A DNA stretch of 64,000 bases from contig NZ_FMTY01000002.1 of assembly GCF_900100625.1 (NCBI RefSeq), positions 124,001 through 188,000 of the forward strand. Direction: 5' to 3'. Both the position numbers and the translations under genes were made by a program. Source of the DNA: Flavobacterium saliperosum. Lineage in GTDB: Bacteria; Bacteroidota; Bacteroidia; Flavobacteriales; Flavobacteriaceae. The notes under the pieces are model-generated. The model searched no databases. It worked only from the letters and a program-made list of their open reading frames with translations, and was not told the DNA's origin. Shown here piece after piece: positions 8,626-16,978 of this stretch. Position 1 is the first letter of the stretch. Every line of letters begins with the position of its first letter.

Positions 8626-9531
8626 TTAGTTCTTAAATAGTCCTGGGTATTTTTTTCGTAGTATTTCCATCTTTTTTTTCCGCAGTTTAAAAGGAGGTAA
8701 GCCGATAGCCATCCTGCGCTCATCTATTTTATGAAAGTCCTTGATTTGTGTGGAATCAACATTATCATAGATTCCATATGAATATTGCCCTGCAAACCTT
8801 AACCTGCTATCTATCATGTTGGCTAACAAGTTTGGATCGGCCTGTCCCTTCCGAATGAAATCTAATAAAACGGGTTTAAAGTAGGTAGTGTCGTTAAAAT
8901 GCATGAGCATAACCGTGATGTCCGTTCTTGATTCCCATGTCGAAGGTCCGATTAAATCTGCATTTGGGTAACCGTATTGTTTAATTATTTCTTTAATACG
9001 AATTTCGTTCAGGCTGTCCGTTTTCTGCGCCACCTGCCAGTTTATTGGTTTTTGACGCACTTTTTGATCAGCAATTTTCATTTGAATTATTTCTTCACGA
9101 AGCTCCTTATTGATTTTTTTGTCTAAGGCCGCATTGGCCGCACTTGCATAAACTACTAAATTTTTCCATTCCGGATTTTTTTTCAGTGGGGCAAAGATAT
9201 CACTACTTTCCACATTGCTTAGTTTCATTCCATGATCAACATAACTTTTAAGATAATGGATCGCTTCCTTCTCCTTACCCAACCTCATGCAACATTCTGC
9301 CATTATTCGGGGTTCATTAATTTCCTCTTGGTTCAACAAGCCTCCGCAATTGCTTTCCGCCTTTTTTAAAAGTGCATACGCTTCGGAAAACTCATCGCTT
9401 AGATAATGTATTTCTGCTTGGTACACCAATTGGTAATAATTTTTTGTATAATCGCAATTGCAGGAATCGTTTTGGTAGCTGGTTAATAGCACGAAACAAA
9501 ATAGAAATGCTGTAATGTATTTAAGTTTCAT
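8626..9531 (-). CDS. Secreted DUF6624-like protein with TPR-like N-terminus
   Basis: This 301-residue protein has an N-terminal signal sequence but no clean lipobox. Residues about 25-110 form helical pairs resembling TPR repeats (SDEFSEAYALLKKAESN; RLGKEKEAIHYLKSYV). The C-terminal half (IKEIIKQYGYPNADLIGP, then MLMHFND, LLANMIDSRLR and GQYSYGI) matches the pattern I recall for the DUF6624 family, whose function is unknown. It sits 4 bp downstream of miaA and 15 bp upstream of the thioesterase gene. No functional link between these proteins is evident. Confidence 0.72.
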   Translation of the reverse strand: MKLKYITAFLFCFVLLTSYQNDSCNCDYTKNYYQLVYQAEIHYLSDEFSEAYALLKKAESNCGGLLNQEEINEPRIMAECCMRLGKEKEAIHYLKSYVDHGMKLSNVESSDIFAPLKKNPEWKNLVVYASAANAALDKKINKELREEIIQMKIADQKVRQKPINWQVAQKTDSLNEIRIKEIIKQYGYPNADLIGPSTWESRTDITVMLMHFNDTTYFKPVLLDFIRKGQADPNLLANMIDSRLRFAGQYSYGIYDNVDSTQIKDFHKIDERRMAIGLPPFKLRKKKMEILRKKYPGLFKN

Positions 9532-9535
9532 GTGT

Positions 9536-10462
9536 TTAGTTGGAAAATTGTGATTCTGTAAATTGTACTATTTCGGAGAAATCCGTCTGATAATCAAACC
9601 ATCTGGCGTTCTCGGTTCGCTTAAACCAGGTAATCTGGCGCTTGGCAAATCGTCTCGTGTTTTTCTTGATTTCTTCCACAGCAAAATCCAAAGTGGTTTT
9701 TCCGTCGAAATAATCAAACAATTCGCGGTAACCCACGGTCTGTAAGGCATTTAAGTGCTTGTTTGGATAAAGTACACGCGCTTCTTCGATTAATCCTTCT
9801 TTTAGCATCAAATCGACGCGCAGGTTAATGCGTTCGTACATTTTTTCCCTGTCGGCTTCCAAACCAATCACGACAGGAGTGAAGTTGCGCTTGTTTTTTC
9901 GCAAACCGATAAAAGACGAATACGGTTTTCCGGTGCCGAGACAAACCTCCGCAAAACGTTTCATGCGCTGTGGGTTTTGAAGCGTTTGCGGGTTTTCGGA
10001 AAGTAATTTGTTATAGTAATCCGAATCAAGTTCTTTCAGTGTGTTTTGCAGATACGCGATTCCTAACACATCATATTTTGCATTGATTTCTTCCCGTACC
10101 GAGGCTTCAATATCCGGAAAATCATCAAAACCTTTCAGTACGGCATCCACATACAAACCGGAACCGCCAACCATTATCTGAACGTTGTTTTCTTTAAAAA
10201 GTTCGTCCAATTTGGCAAGTGCTTCGGTTTCAAAATCACCCACGGAGTACGGTTCAAAAACCGATTTGTTTTGGATAAAATGATGTTTGGCAGCGGCTAA
10301 CTCAGTCGGATTCGGAACAGCGGTGCCAATGCTCATTTCTTTGAAAAACTGCCGACTGTCGCAAGAAATGATCTCACAGCCAAAATGTTGCGCCAATTTA
10401 ATACTCAACGCTGTTTTTCCGATGGCTGTTGGCCCGATTATGGTAATAAGGTAATTATTCAT
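9536..10462 (-). CDS. miaA: tRNA dimethylallyltransferase
   Basis: MiaA adds a dimethylallyl group to N6 of A37 in tRNAs that read UNN codons, the first step to ms2i6A. The P-loop GPTAIGKT (10-17), the acceptor region ISCDSRQFFKEMSIGTA, the dimethylallyl-diphosphate region GGSGLYVDAVLKG and the C-terminal NTRRFAKRQITWFKR are all hallmark segments. The length of 308 residues is normal. The start codon overlaps the end of the upstream channel gene by 8 bases, so translation is probably coupled. Confidence 0.96.
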   Translation of the reverse strand: MNNYLITIIGPTAIGKTALSIKLAQHFGCEIISCDSRQFFKEMSIGTAVPNPTELAAAKHHFIQNKSVFEPYSVGDFETEALAKLDELFKENNVQIMVGGSGLYVDAVLKGFDDFPDIEASVREEINAKYDVLGIAYLQNTLKELDSDYYNKLLSENPQTLQNPQRMKRFAEVCLGTGKPYSSFIGLRKNKRNFTPVVIGLEADREKMYERINLRVDLMLKEGLIEEARVLYPNKHLNALQTVGYRELFDYFDGKTTLDFAVEEIKKNTRRFAKRQITWFKRTENARWFDYQTDFSEIVQFTESQFSN

Positions 10463-11294
10463 GGTCTAATTTTTCACCACAATGATGGCAGAATCGGGCG
10501 TTTTCATTATCAATTAGAGTAGTGCATGAAGAGCATTTTCTGATGGTTTCATTGGATTTCTGAATTCTTTTCGCCGCTGCAAATTCAGCTGTTACAATAC
10601 CGGTAGGGACTGCGATAATACCGTAACCCATAATCATGATACAGGAAGCGATAATTTGTCCGAGTGTCGTAACAGGTGCAATATCGCCGTAACCCACAGT
10701 CGTTAGCGTAACGATACACCAATAAATACTGGTGGGAATACTGGTGAAACCGCTTTCTTTTCCTTCAACAACATACATGACAGCACCCAGTAAAATGGAA
10801 ACAATCAATACGAAATAGACAAACACGATAATTTTCGTTCGGCTAGCTTTGATGGCTAATTTCAATTGCGATTCCTGACCCGTAAAATGCACTAAATTCA
10901 ATATCCCGAACAAACGCAGTAAACGCAATGCCCGAATTACCGACAACATGCGCGAACCCGGAATGAAAAACGACAAATACATGGGCAGAATCGAAATCAA
11001 ATCGACAATACCATAGAAACTGAAAATGTAGGTGAGTGGTTTTTTATTGCAAAGAATTCGTAATAGATACTCCAAAGTGAAGGAAATCGTGATAATCCAT
11101 TCGGATACGATAATGAACGAATGGTATTTGGCATCGAGTTTTTCCACCGATTCCAGCATTACCAATAGTACGCTCAGTAGAATAATGCCTAAAAGAATCA
11201 AATCGAAAAGACGTCCCGCTACAGTATTTGAACCATAAATGATGATATAAATTTTCTGCCGAAGAATTTCATATTCCGATTTAAATTTTTTCAT
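10455..11294 (-). CDS. Six-TM voltage-gated-type potassium channel with C-terminal zinc ribbon
   Basis: The 279-residue inner-membrane protein has an S1-S6 layout. S4 carries regularly spaced arginines (SVIRALRLLRLFG, about 118-130), and the pore has the potassium selectivity filter TVGYGD (199-204). S6 is about 207-235. The cytoplasmic tail ends in a four-cysteine zinc ribbon, C254-x2-C257-x11-C269-x2-C272. Most bacterial Kv-like channels lack this ribbon, which may be a regulatory or assembly element. The gene overlaps miaA by 8 bases. The channel assignment is strong; voltage sensitivity is inferred from S4 only. Confidence 0.9.
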   Translation of the reverse strand: MKKFKSEYEILRQKIYIIIYGSNTVAGRLFDLILLGIILLSVLLVMLESVEKLDAKYHSFIIVSEWIITISFTLEYLLRILCNKKPLTYIFSFYGIVDLISILPMYLSFFIPGSRMLSVIRALRLLRLFGILNLVHFTGQESQLKLAIKASRTKIIVFVYFVLIVSILLGAVMYVVEGKESGFTSIPTSIYWCIVTLTTVGYGDIAPVTTLGQIIASCIMIMGYGIIAVPTGIVTAEFAAAKRIQKSNETIRKCSSCTTLIDNENARFCHHCGEKLDHE

Positions 11295-11414
11295 ATATGC
11301 AAAATTTATTTTTTAGCGGTCATATATGGTATCGTCTTTATTTATTGTTGATTGCTTACGCAAACTCGTTGTTAATGGCGATTTCATAAAATGTAAGTGA
11401 TACTTCAAAGTTAC

Positions 11415-12776
11415 TTAAAACCGGACAATTTTAATGACTTTCTTTTTTCGGATGTAGTTCTGAATGATGTTGCGGCTGTCGCGGTTGTTCTGCATCGGAA
11501 TAATGATGTTTCTCAGAATCTCGATATTGTTAATCTGATAATTCAAATCGTAAAAACAATAGCCCTTGTAAACACCGTTTTCAAATAAAACCGCGCTGCG
11601 TTCGTTTACATTTCTTCCATGATCCACAATTACCATGCTCTGATTTTGCAATTGGTTGTTTTCTAGAAAGTGCGTAACTCTTTTATTATAGTCTTCGGGC
11701 GATTCCTTTCCTATGCAAGCACCGAAACATTGTTTCAAATCGTATTGAAAACAGCTTTTTTTGGTGTCGTATAATCCGTTGATTTTCTGACAGAACTGAT
11801 GTTCTTCGGTAATTTTATGCAATATGTTTTTCCCTTCCAAAAGCGTTGAAAAAGAAGTGATTTCTTTCTTACGGCCATCTGTTTTCTGAAGAGTCAAAGC
11901 AATATAACCGTCCTTGTTTTTTTCGGCATACAATGCCCATGGGAAAATGGTTTTGCGTTGTGCCCGATTGTATATCGGTCGGTTGATTTTAATTTCTTCA
12001 CTTTCTTTTAGAAGCGCGATAAGTTCACTGCCAGTTTCTTCAAAAGTCACGGCGAAAACTTCATTCTGAATTTTTTTGGATTTACGCGCTGTATCGGTAA
12101 AGTGCTGATTGACACGTTTTTTCATGTTCTTGCTTTTCCCGATATAGATAATTGTTCCGTCTTCGCGATGGATGTAGTAAATTCCGGTTTTGGATGGAAT
12201 TCCTTCGACAATATCCATTAATTTCGGTGAAATTCCCGATTTGATTTCGATTTTGATGTAACTCTTCACAATCTCTTTTTCCAGATCTTTGGCCAAAAGC
12301 ATTTTGAAAAGTTTTACGGTCGCCATAGCATCTCCGGTCGCACGGTGTCGGTCGGCCATAGGAATCCCTAAAGCACGGACTAATTTACCTAAGCTGTATG
12401 AATGATGTCCGGGAAGTAATTTTTTAGAAAGTTCTACGGTACAAAGGGTTGGCTTTTTGAAATCAAACCCCAGTCGGCGGAATTCGGTTTGTAAAATTCG
12501 GTAATCAAAGGAAGCATTGTGCGCTACGATAACACAGTCCTGAGTGATTTCGATAATGCGTTTTGCCACTTCATAAAACTTCGGAGCCGAACGCAACATC
12601 GCATTGTTAATGCCGGTAAGCTTCACCACAAAAGGCTGGATCGGAATTTCCGGATTCACCAGGCTAATAAATTGATCTACAACCTCATGGCCGTCGAATT
12701 TATAGATGGCGATTTCGGTTATTCCTTCTTCATTATACTGACCTCCGGTGGTTTCTATGTCGAGAATTGCGTAAAT
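11415..12776 (-). CDS. DEDDh exonuclease fused to a GIY-YIG (UvrC/Cho-like) nuclease
   Basis: The N-terminal half is a DnaQ-type 3'-5' exonuclease: DIETTGG supplies the first metal-binding Asp and Glu, HNASFDYRIL the second Asp, and HRATGDAMAT the His/Asp pair. The middle (KTGIYYIHREDGTIIYIGKS) is a GIY-YIG endonuclease domain, followed by a UvrC-like region with conserved cysteines (KKSCFQYDLKQCFGACIG). It probably acts in DNA repair or processing. No ATG, GTG or TTG lies far enough upstream to include the exonuclease core. The first standard start, GTG at 12659, would remove DIETTGG. The frame is open back to a TAG at 12797, and ATT codons at 12779 and 12776 give the natural N-terminus (x)YAILDIETTGG, so I infer an ATT start. 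Confidence 0.85.
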   Translation of the reverse strand: MYAILDIETTGGQYNEEGITEIAIYKFDGHEVVDQFISLVNPEIPIQPFVVKLTGINNAMLRSAPKFYEVAKRIIEITQDCVIVAHNASFDYRILQTEFRRLGFDFKKPTLCTVELSKKLLPGHHSYSLGKLVRALGIPMADRHRATGDAMATVKLFKMLLAKDLEKEIVKSYIKIEIKSGISPKLMDIVEGIPSKTGIYYIHREDGTIIYIGKSKNMKKRVNQHFTDTARKSKKIQNEVFAVTFEETGSELIALLKESEEIKINRPIYNRAQRKTIFPWALYAEKNKDGYIALTLQKTDGRKKEITSFSTLLEGKNILHKITEEHQFCQKINGLYDTKKSCFQYDLKQCFGACIGKESPEDYNKRVTHFLENNQLQNQSMVIVDHGRNVNERSAVLFENGVYKGYCFYDLNYQINNIEILRNIIIPMQNNRDSRNIIQNYIRKKKVIKIVRF

Positions 12777-12784
12777 AATATTTC

Positions 12785-12877
12785 TTTTTAACCGCTATGA
12801 GCGCTGAGTTTTCGCAAAGGTCGCAAAAAAATCTTAGCGAACATAGCGTAATTTCTTTGCGTGCTTTGCGGTTTAAT
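12785..12877 (-). repeat. REP-like CGCAAAG inverted repeat element
   Basis: The gap between yggS and the exonuclease gene is almost filled by words such as ACCGCTATGAGCGC, TTTTCGCAAAGGTCGCAAA and the inverted CTTTGCGTGCTTTGCGGTT, which can fold on each other. Related copies occur at 53088-53268. This looks like a Bacteroidota-type dispersed palindromic element lying against the yggS stop codon. Confidence 0.7.
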
Positions 12878-13537
12878 TTATCTTATGCCAAAGATACTAC
12901 TTCCTATGCGAACCATCGTACTTCCGCATGCAATTGCGAGATGGTAATCGCCGGACATTCCCATGGATAAGGTCGAAAGTTGAAAGTTGAAAGTCGAAAG
13001 CGGCTTTACTTTTTCAAAAATCGCCTTTAAATGTGTGAATTCCTTTTTGATTTGGTCCTGATTATCGGTGAAAGTGGCCATTCCCATTAAACCGATAACT
13101 TTAATGTTTTTCATTTGTTTGAACGCTTCAGAAGATATTAATTCTTGTAATTCATTTTCGTCTAATCCGAATTTCGTTTCTTCTTCCGCAATGTAAATCT
13201 GAAGCAAACAGTCAATTACGCGGTTGTGTTTTTGAGCCTGTTTGTCGATTTCCTGCAATAATTTCAAACTGTCCACCCCATGAATCAAGTTCACGTATTC
13301 GGCCATGTATTTCACCTTATTCGTCTGAACATGACCAATCATGTGCCACTGAATGTCTTTGGGCATTAGTTCCCACTTTTCAGTCATTTCCTGGATTTTG
13401 TTTTCCCCGAAAATGCGCTGACCGGCTTCATAGGCTTCCATCAGATCGCTAACGGGTTTGGTTTTGGAAACCGCTACCAGCGTTACATTTGAGGGTAAAG
13501 TGGATTTTATATGCTGAAGGTTGGATTGGATTGACAT
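12878..13537 (-). CDS. YggS/PLPBP-family pyridoxal phosphate homeostasis protein
   Basis: This 219-residue single-domain TIM-barrel protein binds PLP and helps keep the free PLP pool balanced. The PLP lysine is Lys25 in LVAVSKTKP, followed by RIFGENKIQE and WHMIGHVQTNK. The phosphate-binding end is SMGMSGDYHLAIACGSTMVRIGSS. A local oddity is PLSTFNFQLSTLSMGM just before the SMGMSGD motif. It is encoded by four tandem heptamers (12974-13001) and looks like a repeat expansion inside the gene that kept the frame. The next gene upstream encodes a DUF1015 protein. Confidence 0.94.
   Translation of the reverse strand: MSIQSNLQHIKSTLPSNVTLVAVSKTKPVSDLMEAYEAGQRIFGENKIQEMTEKWELMPKDIQWHMIGHVQTNKVKYMAEYVNLIHGVDSLKLLQEIDKQAQKHNRVIDCLLQIYIAEEETKFGLDENELQELISSEAFKQMKNIKVIGLMGMATFTDNQDQIKKEFTHLKAIFEKVKPLSTFNFQLSTLSMGMSGDYHLAIACGSTMVRIGSSIFGIR
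12974..13001 (-). repeat. Heptamer repeat within yggS
   Basis: Four consecutive copies of (C/T)GAAAG(T/C) on the plus strand lie inside the coding region of yggS and encode STFNFQLST on the minus strand. Four 7-base units total 28 bases, which is not a multiple of three, yet the downstream family motif is still in frame. Confidence 0.8.
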
Positions 13538-13627
13538 TCTGTTTTATTTAAATTTTGTCATTAACTCTTCATTTCTAAAAAATAATGGGATTTCTCTTTC
13601 GTCGAAATGACAAGATTGTGTTGTTTT

Positions 13628-13648
13628 CTAACTTCTAACTTCATAACT
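13628..13648 (-). repeat. Heptamer array over the DUF1015 stop codon
   Basis: CTAACTT, CTAACTT and CATAACT follow each other without a gap. The TGA stop codon of the DUF1015 gene (13641-13643, minus strand) falls inside the array. Confidence 0.6.
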
Positions 13649-14861
13649 CATACACCACCAAACCACTTCGAAACTTAGGTTCGATATAAGTGCTTTTCGG
13701 AGGCATAATCAGGTTTTCGTCTGCGATGGTTTTGATTTCTTTGATATCGATTGGATAAAGCATGAAACCCACTTCAAATTCGCCACCGTCAATCAAATCT
13801 TTGATTATCGAAACAGATTGTTTTCCGGGAACATAATCAATACGTTCGTCGTTTCTCAAATCCCCGATTCCCAATAGAGGATGCAGTACTTTATCGTATA
13901 AAATCTGGGCGTCGAGATTGTCCAAAATGTTTTTTTCCTCGTGGTTTTCTTTTTTGTAATGCAAAGCATAGAAAGATCCGTCCAGATACATTCCGAATTC
14001 GTTTTTATGATGAGGTTTCCACAATTCCTGATCTTTTGTTTCGATATTAAAATTTTCGGACAGTTTTTGGATGAATTCCTCTTTCGACATTCCATTCAAA
14101 TCGCGAATGATACGGTTGAATTCGTAAATCTTGACATTGCTTTCGGCAATCAGGAAACTCATGAAATACTGCAGGTTTTCTTTTCCTAAATGTTTATCCT
14201 CTTCATAAAGTAACTCCGCAGATGCAGAACGATGATGACCATCGGCAATATACAGATTCGGAATCTTCTCAAAATGTTCCTGAAGCCAGTCGATTTCACT
14301 TTGGGTATCAATTTTCCACAACGTATGTTTTTCTTTGTTCGTGGTGGAAAATTCATAAATCGGTTTCGTTTTTTTTCGTAATCCGATAAAGGTGTTGATT
14401 TCGATACTGTCCGGATAGGTTATCAGTACCGGTTCCGTATTGAAATTCGTCTGATGCAAATAATCTTTGAAAAGCTCCACTCGGTATTGCAGCGTATCTT
14501 CATGTTTCTTGATGACGTTCTCCTGATAATCCTTAACGGAAGTTCCGGCAATGATTCCTGTGAACGTTTGGGATTTTGTCTGGATCTCATAAAGATAAAA
14601 AACAGGCTGTTCTTCGGTAATGAGAATGTTTTCCTGTTTGAAATCCTGGTATTTATGGGCAACGCCTCTAAAACGCTTGTCCGTCGAAATTTTCTGCAAA
14701 TTGGCATAAGCAGGATTGATAACGTGTAAAAACGAATACGGATTAAAATTCAACCAGGCAGCAAGCTCGGCCGGACTGTAATCGTCATACGTTCTGCAGG
14801 TTACCAAAGCCACTTTATCTGCAATGGGACGAACCGCTTTAAAAGGAATAATTTTTGCCAT
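13641..14861 (-). CDS. DUF1015 family protein
   Basis: This 406-residue cytosolic protein matches the DUF1015 family. The N-terminus (KIIPFKAVRPIADKV, then LNFNPYSFLHVINP) and the motif YIADGHHRSASAELLYEE are characteristic. The family is widespread and uncharacterised; in some species it sits near serine or coenzyme biosynthesis genes. Its reaction is unknown, though the conserved DGHHR has been taken as a possible active site. It lies 73 bp downstream of the 3-hydroxyacyl-CoA dehydrogenase gene and 103 bp upstream of yggS, all on the same strand. Confidence 0.88.
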   Translation of the reverse strand: MAKIIPFKAVRPIADKVALVTCRTYDDYSPAELAAWLNFNPYSFLHVINPAYANLQKISTDKRFRGVAHKYQDFKQENILITEEQPVFYLYEIQTKSQTFTGIIAGTSVKDYQENVIKKHEDTLQYRVELFKDYLHQTNFNTEPVLITYPDSIEINTFIGLRKKTKPIYEFSTTNKEKHTLWKIDTQSEIDWLQEHFEKIPNLYIADGHHRSASAELLYEEDKHLGKENLQYFMSFLIAESNVKIYEFNRIIRDLNGMSKEEFIQKLSENFNIETKDQELWKPHHKNEFGMYLDGSFYALHYKKENHEEKNILDNLDAQILYDKVLHPLLGIGDLRNDERIDYVPGKQSVSIIKDLIDGGEFEVGFMLYPIDIKEIKTIADENLIMPPKSTYIEPKFRSGLVVYEL

Positions 14862-14881
14862 TTATTGAGGGATAAGTGATT

Positions 14882-14920
14882 AGAGAAAAGGGATAAGCTA
14901 TTGACTTCTCCCTTTTCTCT
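14882..14920. repeat. Inverted repeat between DUF1015 and dehydrogenase genes
   Basis: A perfect 12-bp inverted repeat (AGAGAAAAGGGA / TCCCTTTTCTCT) encloses a 15-base loop and is followed by further CCCTTTT words. It begins 21 bases before the DUF1015 start and ends 14 bases before the dehydrogenase stop codon. It could act as a weak hairpin in the minus-strand transcript. Confidence 0.6.
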
Positions 14921-14934
14921 TTTCCCTTTTACAT

Positions 14935-15822
14935 TTATACGAATTGTTTAGAAACTTTCTCTGCTTTTTTACTTTCCGAATAATCGTAGAATCCTTCTCC
15001 GGATTTCACGCCTAATTTTCCGGCCATAACCATGTTAACCAATAACGGACATGGAGCATATTTAGGGTTCTTGAAGCCGTCGTACATTACGTTTAAGATC
15101 GACAAACATACGTCAAGACCAATAAAATCAGCTAATTGTAACGGACCCATCGGATGTGCCATTCCTAATTTCATTACCGTATCGATTTCCTCAACACCGG
15201 CAACACCGTTGTATAAAGTTTCGATGGATTCGTTAATCATCGGCATAAGAATTCTGTTCGCTACGAAACCTGGGTAATCGTTCACTTCGGTTGGCGTTTT
15301 TCCTAATTTCACCGATAAATCCATGATGATTTTCGTCACTTCATCGGACGTATTGTATCCGCGGATGATTTCCACCAATTTCATAATCGGCACCGGATTC
15401 ATAAAGTGCATTCCGATAACTCTTTCCGGATGAACTACTTGTGCTGCAATTTGTGTAATGGAAATGGAAGAGGTATTCGTTGCCAAAATCACATTGTGAT
15501 TACAAACCTCACTCAATTGTTTGAAGATGTTCAGTTTAAGGGTTACATTTTCTGTAGCCGCTTCCACCACTAAATCACATCCGGTCACACCGTCTTTGAT
15601 ATCGGTATACGTGATAATGTTTCCGATGGTTTTGTGTTTGTCTTCTTCGGAAATGGTTCCTTTTGCAACCATACGATCAAGGTTTGCAGCGATAGTGGCC
15701 ATACCTTTTTCCAATGATTTTTCGGAAATATCAATTAGTTTTACGGTAAATCCGGATTGTGCAAAAGTATGCGCAATTCCGTTACCCATAGTTCCCGCTC
15801 CAATTACAGCTATGTGTTTCAT
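14935..15822 (-). CDS. 3-hydroxyacyl-CoA (3-hydroxybutyryl-CoA) dehydrogenase
   Basis: This NAD(P)-dependent enzyme oxidises L-3-hydroxyacyl-CoA or reduces acetoacetyl-CoA in fatty-acid or butyrate-type metabolism. The Rossmann motif GAGTMG (8-13) starts the NAD domain. The catalytic His139 lies in GMHFMNPVP, with Asn142 after it and the catalytic Glu in VVEAATE. The C-terminal domain (about 185-285) contains DYPGFVANRILMP and LGMAHPMGPLQLADFIGLD. At 295 residues it is a stand-alone enzyme rather than part of a FadB fusion. It lies 22 bp downstream of the Gfo/Idh/MocA gene and is probably cotranscribed with it. Confidence 0.95.
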   Translation of the reverse strand: MKHIAVIGAGTMGNGIAHTFAQSGFTVKLIDISEKSLEKGMATIAANLDRMVAKGTISEEDKHKTIGNIITYTDIKDGVTGCDLVVEAATENVTLKLNIFKQLSEVCNHNVILATNTSSISITQIAAQVVHPERVIGMHFMNPVPIMKLVEIIRGYNTSDEVTKIIMDLSVKLGKTPTEVNDYPGFVANRILMPMINESIETLYNGVAGVEEIDTVMKLGMAHPMGPLQLADFIGLDVCLSILNVMYDGFKNPKYAPCPLLVNMVMAGKLGVKSGEGFYDYSESKKAEKVSKQFV

Positions 15823-15844
15823 TTTTATGTTAGTTTGTTTTGTT

Positions 15845-16810
15845 TTACTTTTTAAAGCAATCGATTATCTGATAAGCCACTCTTAAAGCTTCCGTAGCCT
15901 GCTCCAAGGTTACGACTGGCTTTGTATTGTTGTTTATTGCATCTGCAAAAGACTCCAATTCATCCAAAATCGCATTGTTCGGTTCCACAGTCGGATTATC
16001 GTAATAGATTTGTTTTTTAACGCCTTCCGCATTTTGCAGAATCATGTCGAAATCACCCGGTGTTTCCGGAGCGTCTTTCATACGAACCACTTCGCATACC
16101 TTATCCAGATAATCAACAGAGATGTAAGCGTCTTTTTGGAAGAAGCGCGATTTCCGCATGTTTTTCATGGAAATTCTACTCGAAGTAATATTCGCCACAC
16201 AACCGTTTTCGAATTCGATACGCGCATTGGTGATGTCCGGTGAATCGGAAATTACGGCGACACTGCTGGCATTGATGGTTTTTACTTTTGATTTTACCAC
16301 GCTTAAAATGGCATCGATATCGTGAATCATCAAATCCAAAACCACAGGAACGTCCGTACCACGCGGATTGAATTCGGCCAAACGATGCGTCTCGATAAAC
16401 ATCGGATTCTGAATTCGGTCTTTCACTGCTTTGAATGCCGGATTAAATCGCTCGACGTGACCCACCTGACCTTTAACGTTGTATTCGTTGGCTAAGGCTA
16501 TGATTTCTTCCGCTTCTTCCACAGTTGTGGCAATAGGCTTTTCAATGAATACATGCTTCCCGGATTTGATGGACACTTTGGCACATTTGTAATGGGAAAG
16601 GGTAGGAGTTACTATATCCACAACATCAACCGCATGAATTAATTTGGCGATGGTGTCGAAACGTTTATAGCCAAATTCGGCAGCGATTTTTTCGGCATAT
16701 TCCTGATTTTCATCGTAGAAGCCTACTAATTCGTATTTTTCAGATTGATTGAGTAATCGTAAATGTATTTTTCCAAGGTGACCGGCACCTAAAACGCCTA
16801 CTTTTAGCAT
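15845..16810 (-). CDS. Gfo/Idh/MocA family oxidoreductase
   Basis: This 321-residue NAD(P)-dependent oxidoreductase has an N-terminal Rossmann fold (GAGHLGKIH, 8-16) and the family signature EKPIA with Lys91. Next come VKGQVGHVERFNPAF and a C-terminal alpha/beta substrate domain containing DLMIHDIDAIL, with the conserved His/Asp pair. These enzymes usually act on sugars, inositols or related polyols; the actual substrate cannot be deduced. It is the first gene of the leftward series 16810 to 14935, with its own putative promoter upstream. Confidence 0.9.
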   Translation of the reverse strand: MLKVGVLGAGHLGKIHLRLLNQSEKYELVGFYDENQEYAEKIAAEFGYKRFDTIAKLIHAVDVVDIVTPTLSHYKCAKVSIKSGKHVFIEKPIATTVEEAEEIIALANEYNVKGQVGHVERFNPAFKAVKDRIQNPMFIETHRLAEFNPRGTDVPVVLDLMIHDIDAILSVVKSKVKTINASSVAVISDSPDITNARIEFENGCVANITSSRISMKNMRKSRFFQKDAYISVDYLDKVCEVVRMKDAPETPGDFDMILQNAEGVKKQIYYDNPTVEPNNAILDELESFADAINNNTKPVVTLEQATEALRVAYQIIDCFKK

Positions 16811-16861
16811 AGAAATCTATTTTTTTATTTCATAACAGTTCGGCTTACAGCCTCGAGTGAA

Positions 16862-16869
16862 CAAATGTA
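16862..16869 (-). promoter_or_regulatory. Putative -7 element for the Gfo/Idh/MocA gene
   Basis: On the minus strand TACATTTG matches TAnnTTTG, about 50 bases upstream of the start codon. No convincing -33 element was found. Confidence 0.4.
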
Positions 16870-16924
16870 ATATTATTTGTTTAAAGTTTAATGTCAAAAT
16901 TTAGTGGTTTTTTGGAATTTTGAA

Positions 16925-16956
16925 TTTGATTTTTGTGAATTTAAAGCCTATTTTTA
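16925..16956 (+). promoter_or_regulatory. Putative promoter of pcm
   Basis: TTTG (16925-16928), a 20-base spacer and TATTTTTA (16949-16956, one mismatch to TAnnTTTG) fit the Bacteroidota promoter. The predicted transcription start near 16963 lies inside any longer reading frame, which supports the GTG start at 16979. Confidence 0.45.
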
Positions 16957-16978
16957 CGAAATAAAACACGCCCAGACA

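Noticed and set aside
13580..13614. Possible dispersed repeat (TTCTCTTTCGTCGAAATGACA-like) between yggS and DUF1015
   Set aside because: It resembles an intergenic repeat that I recall, but there is a single copy here with no internal symmetry, so I do not list it as a feature.
16904..16978. N-terminal extension of pcm from GTG 16904
   Set aside because: The extra 25 residues are aromatic-rich and unlike the family, and a promoter-like sequence lies within them; GTG 16979 gives the normal protein.
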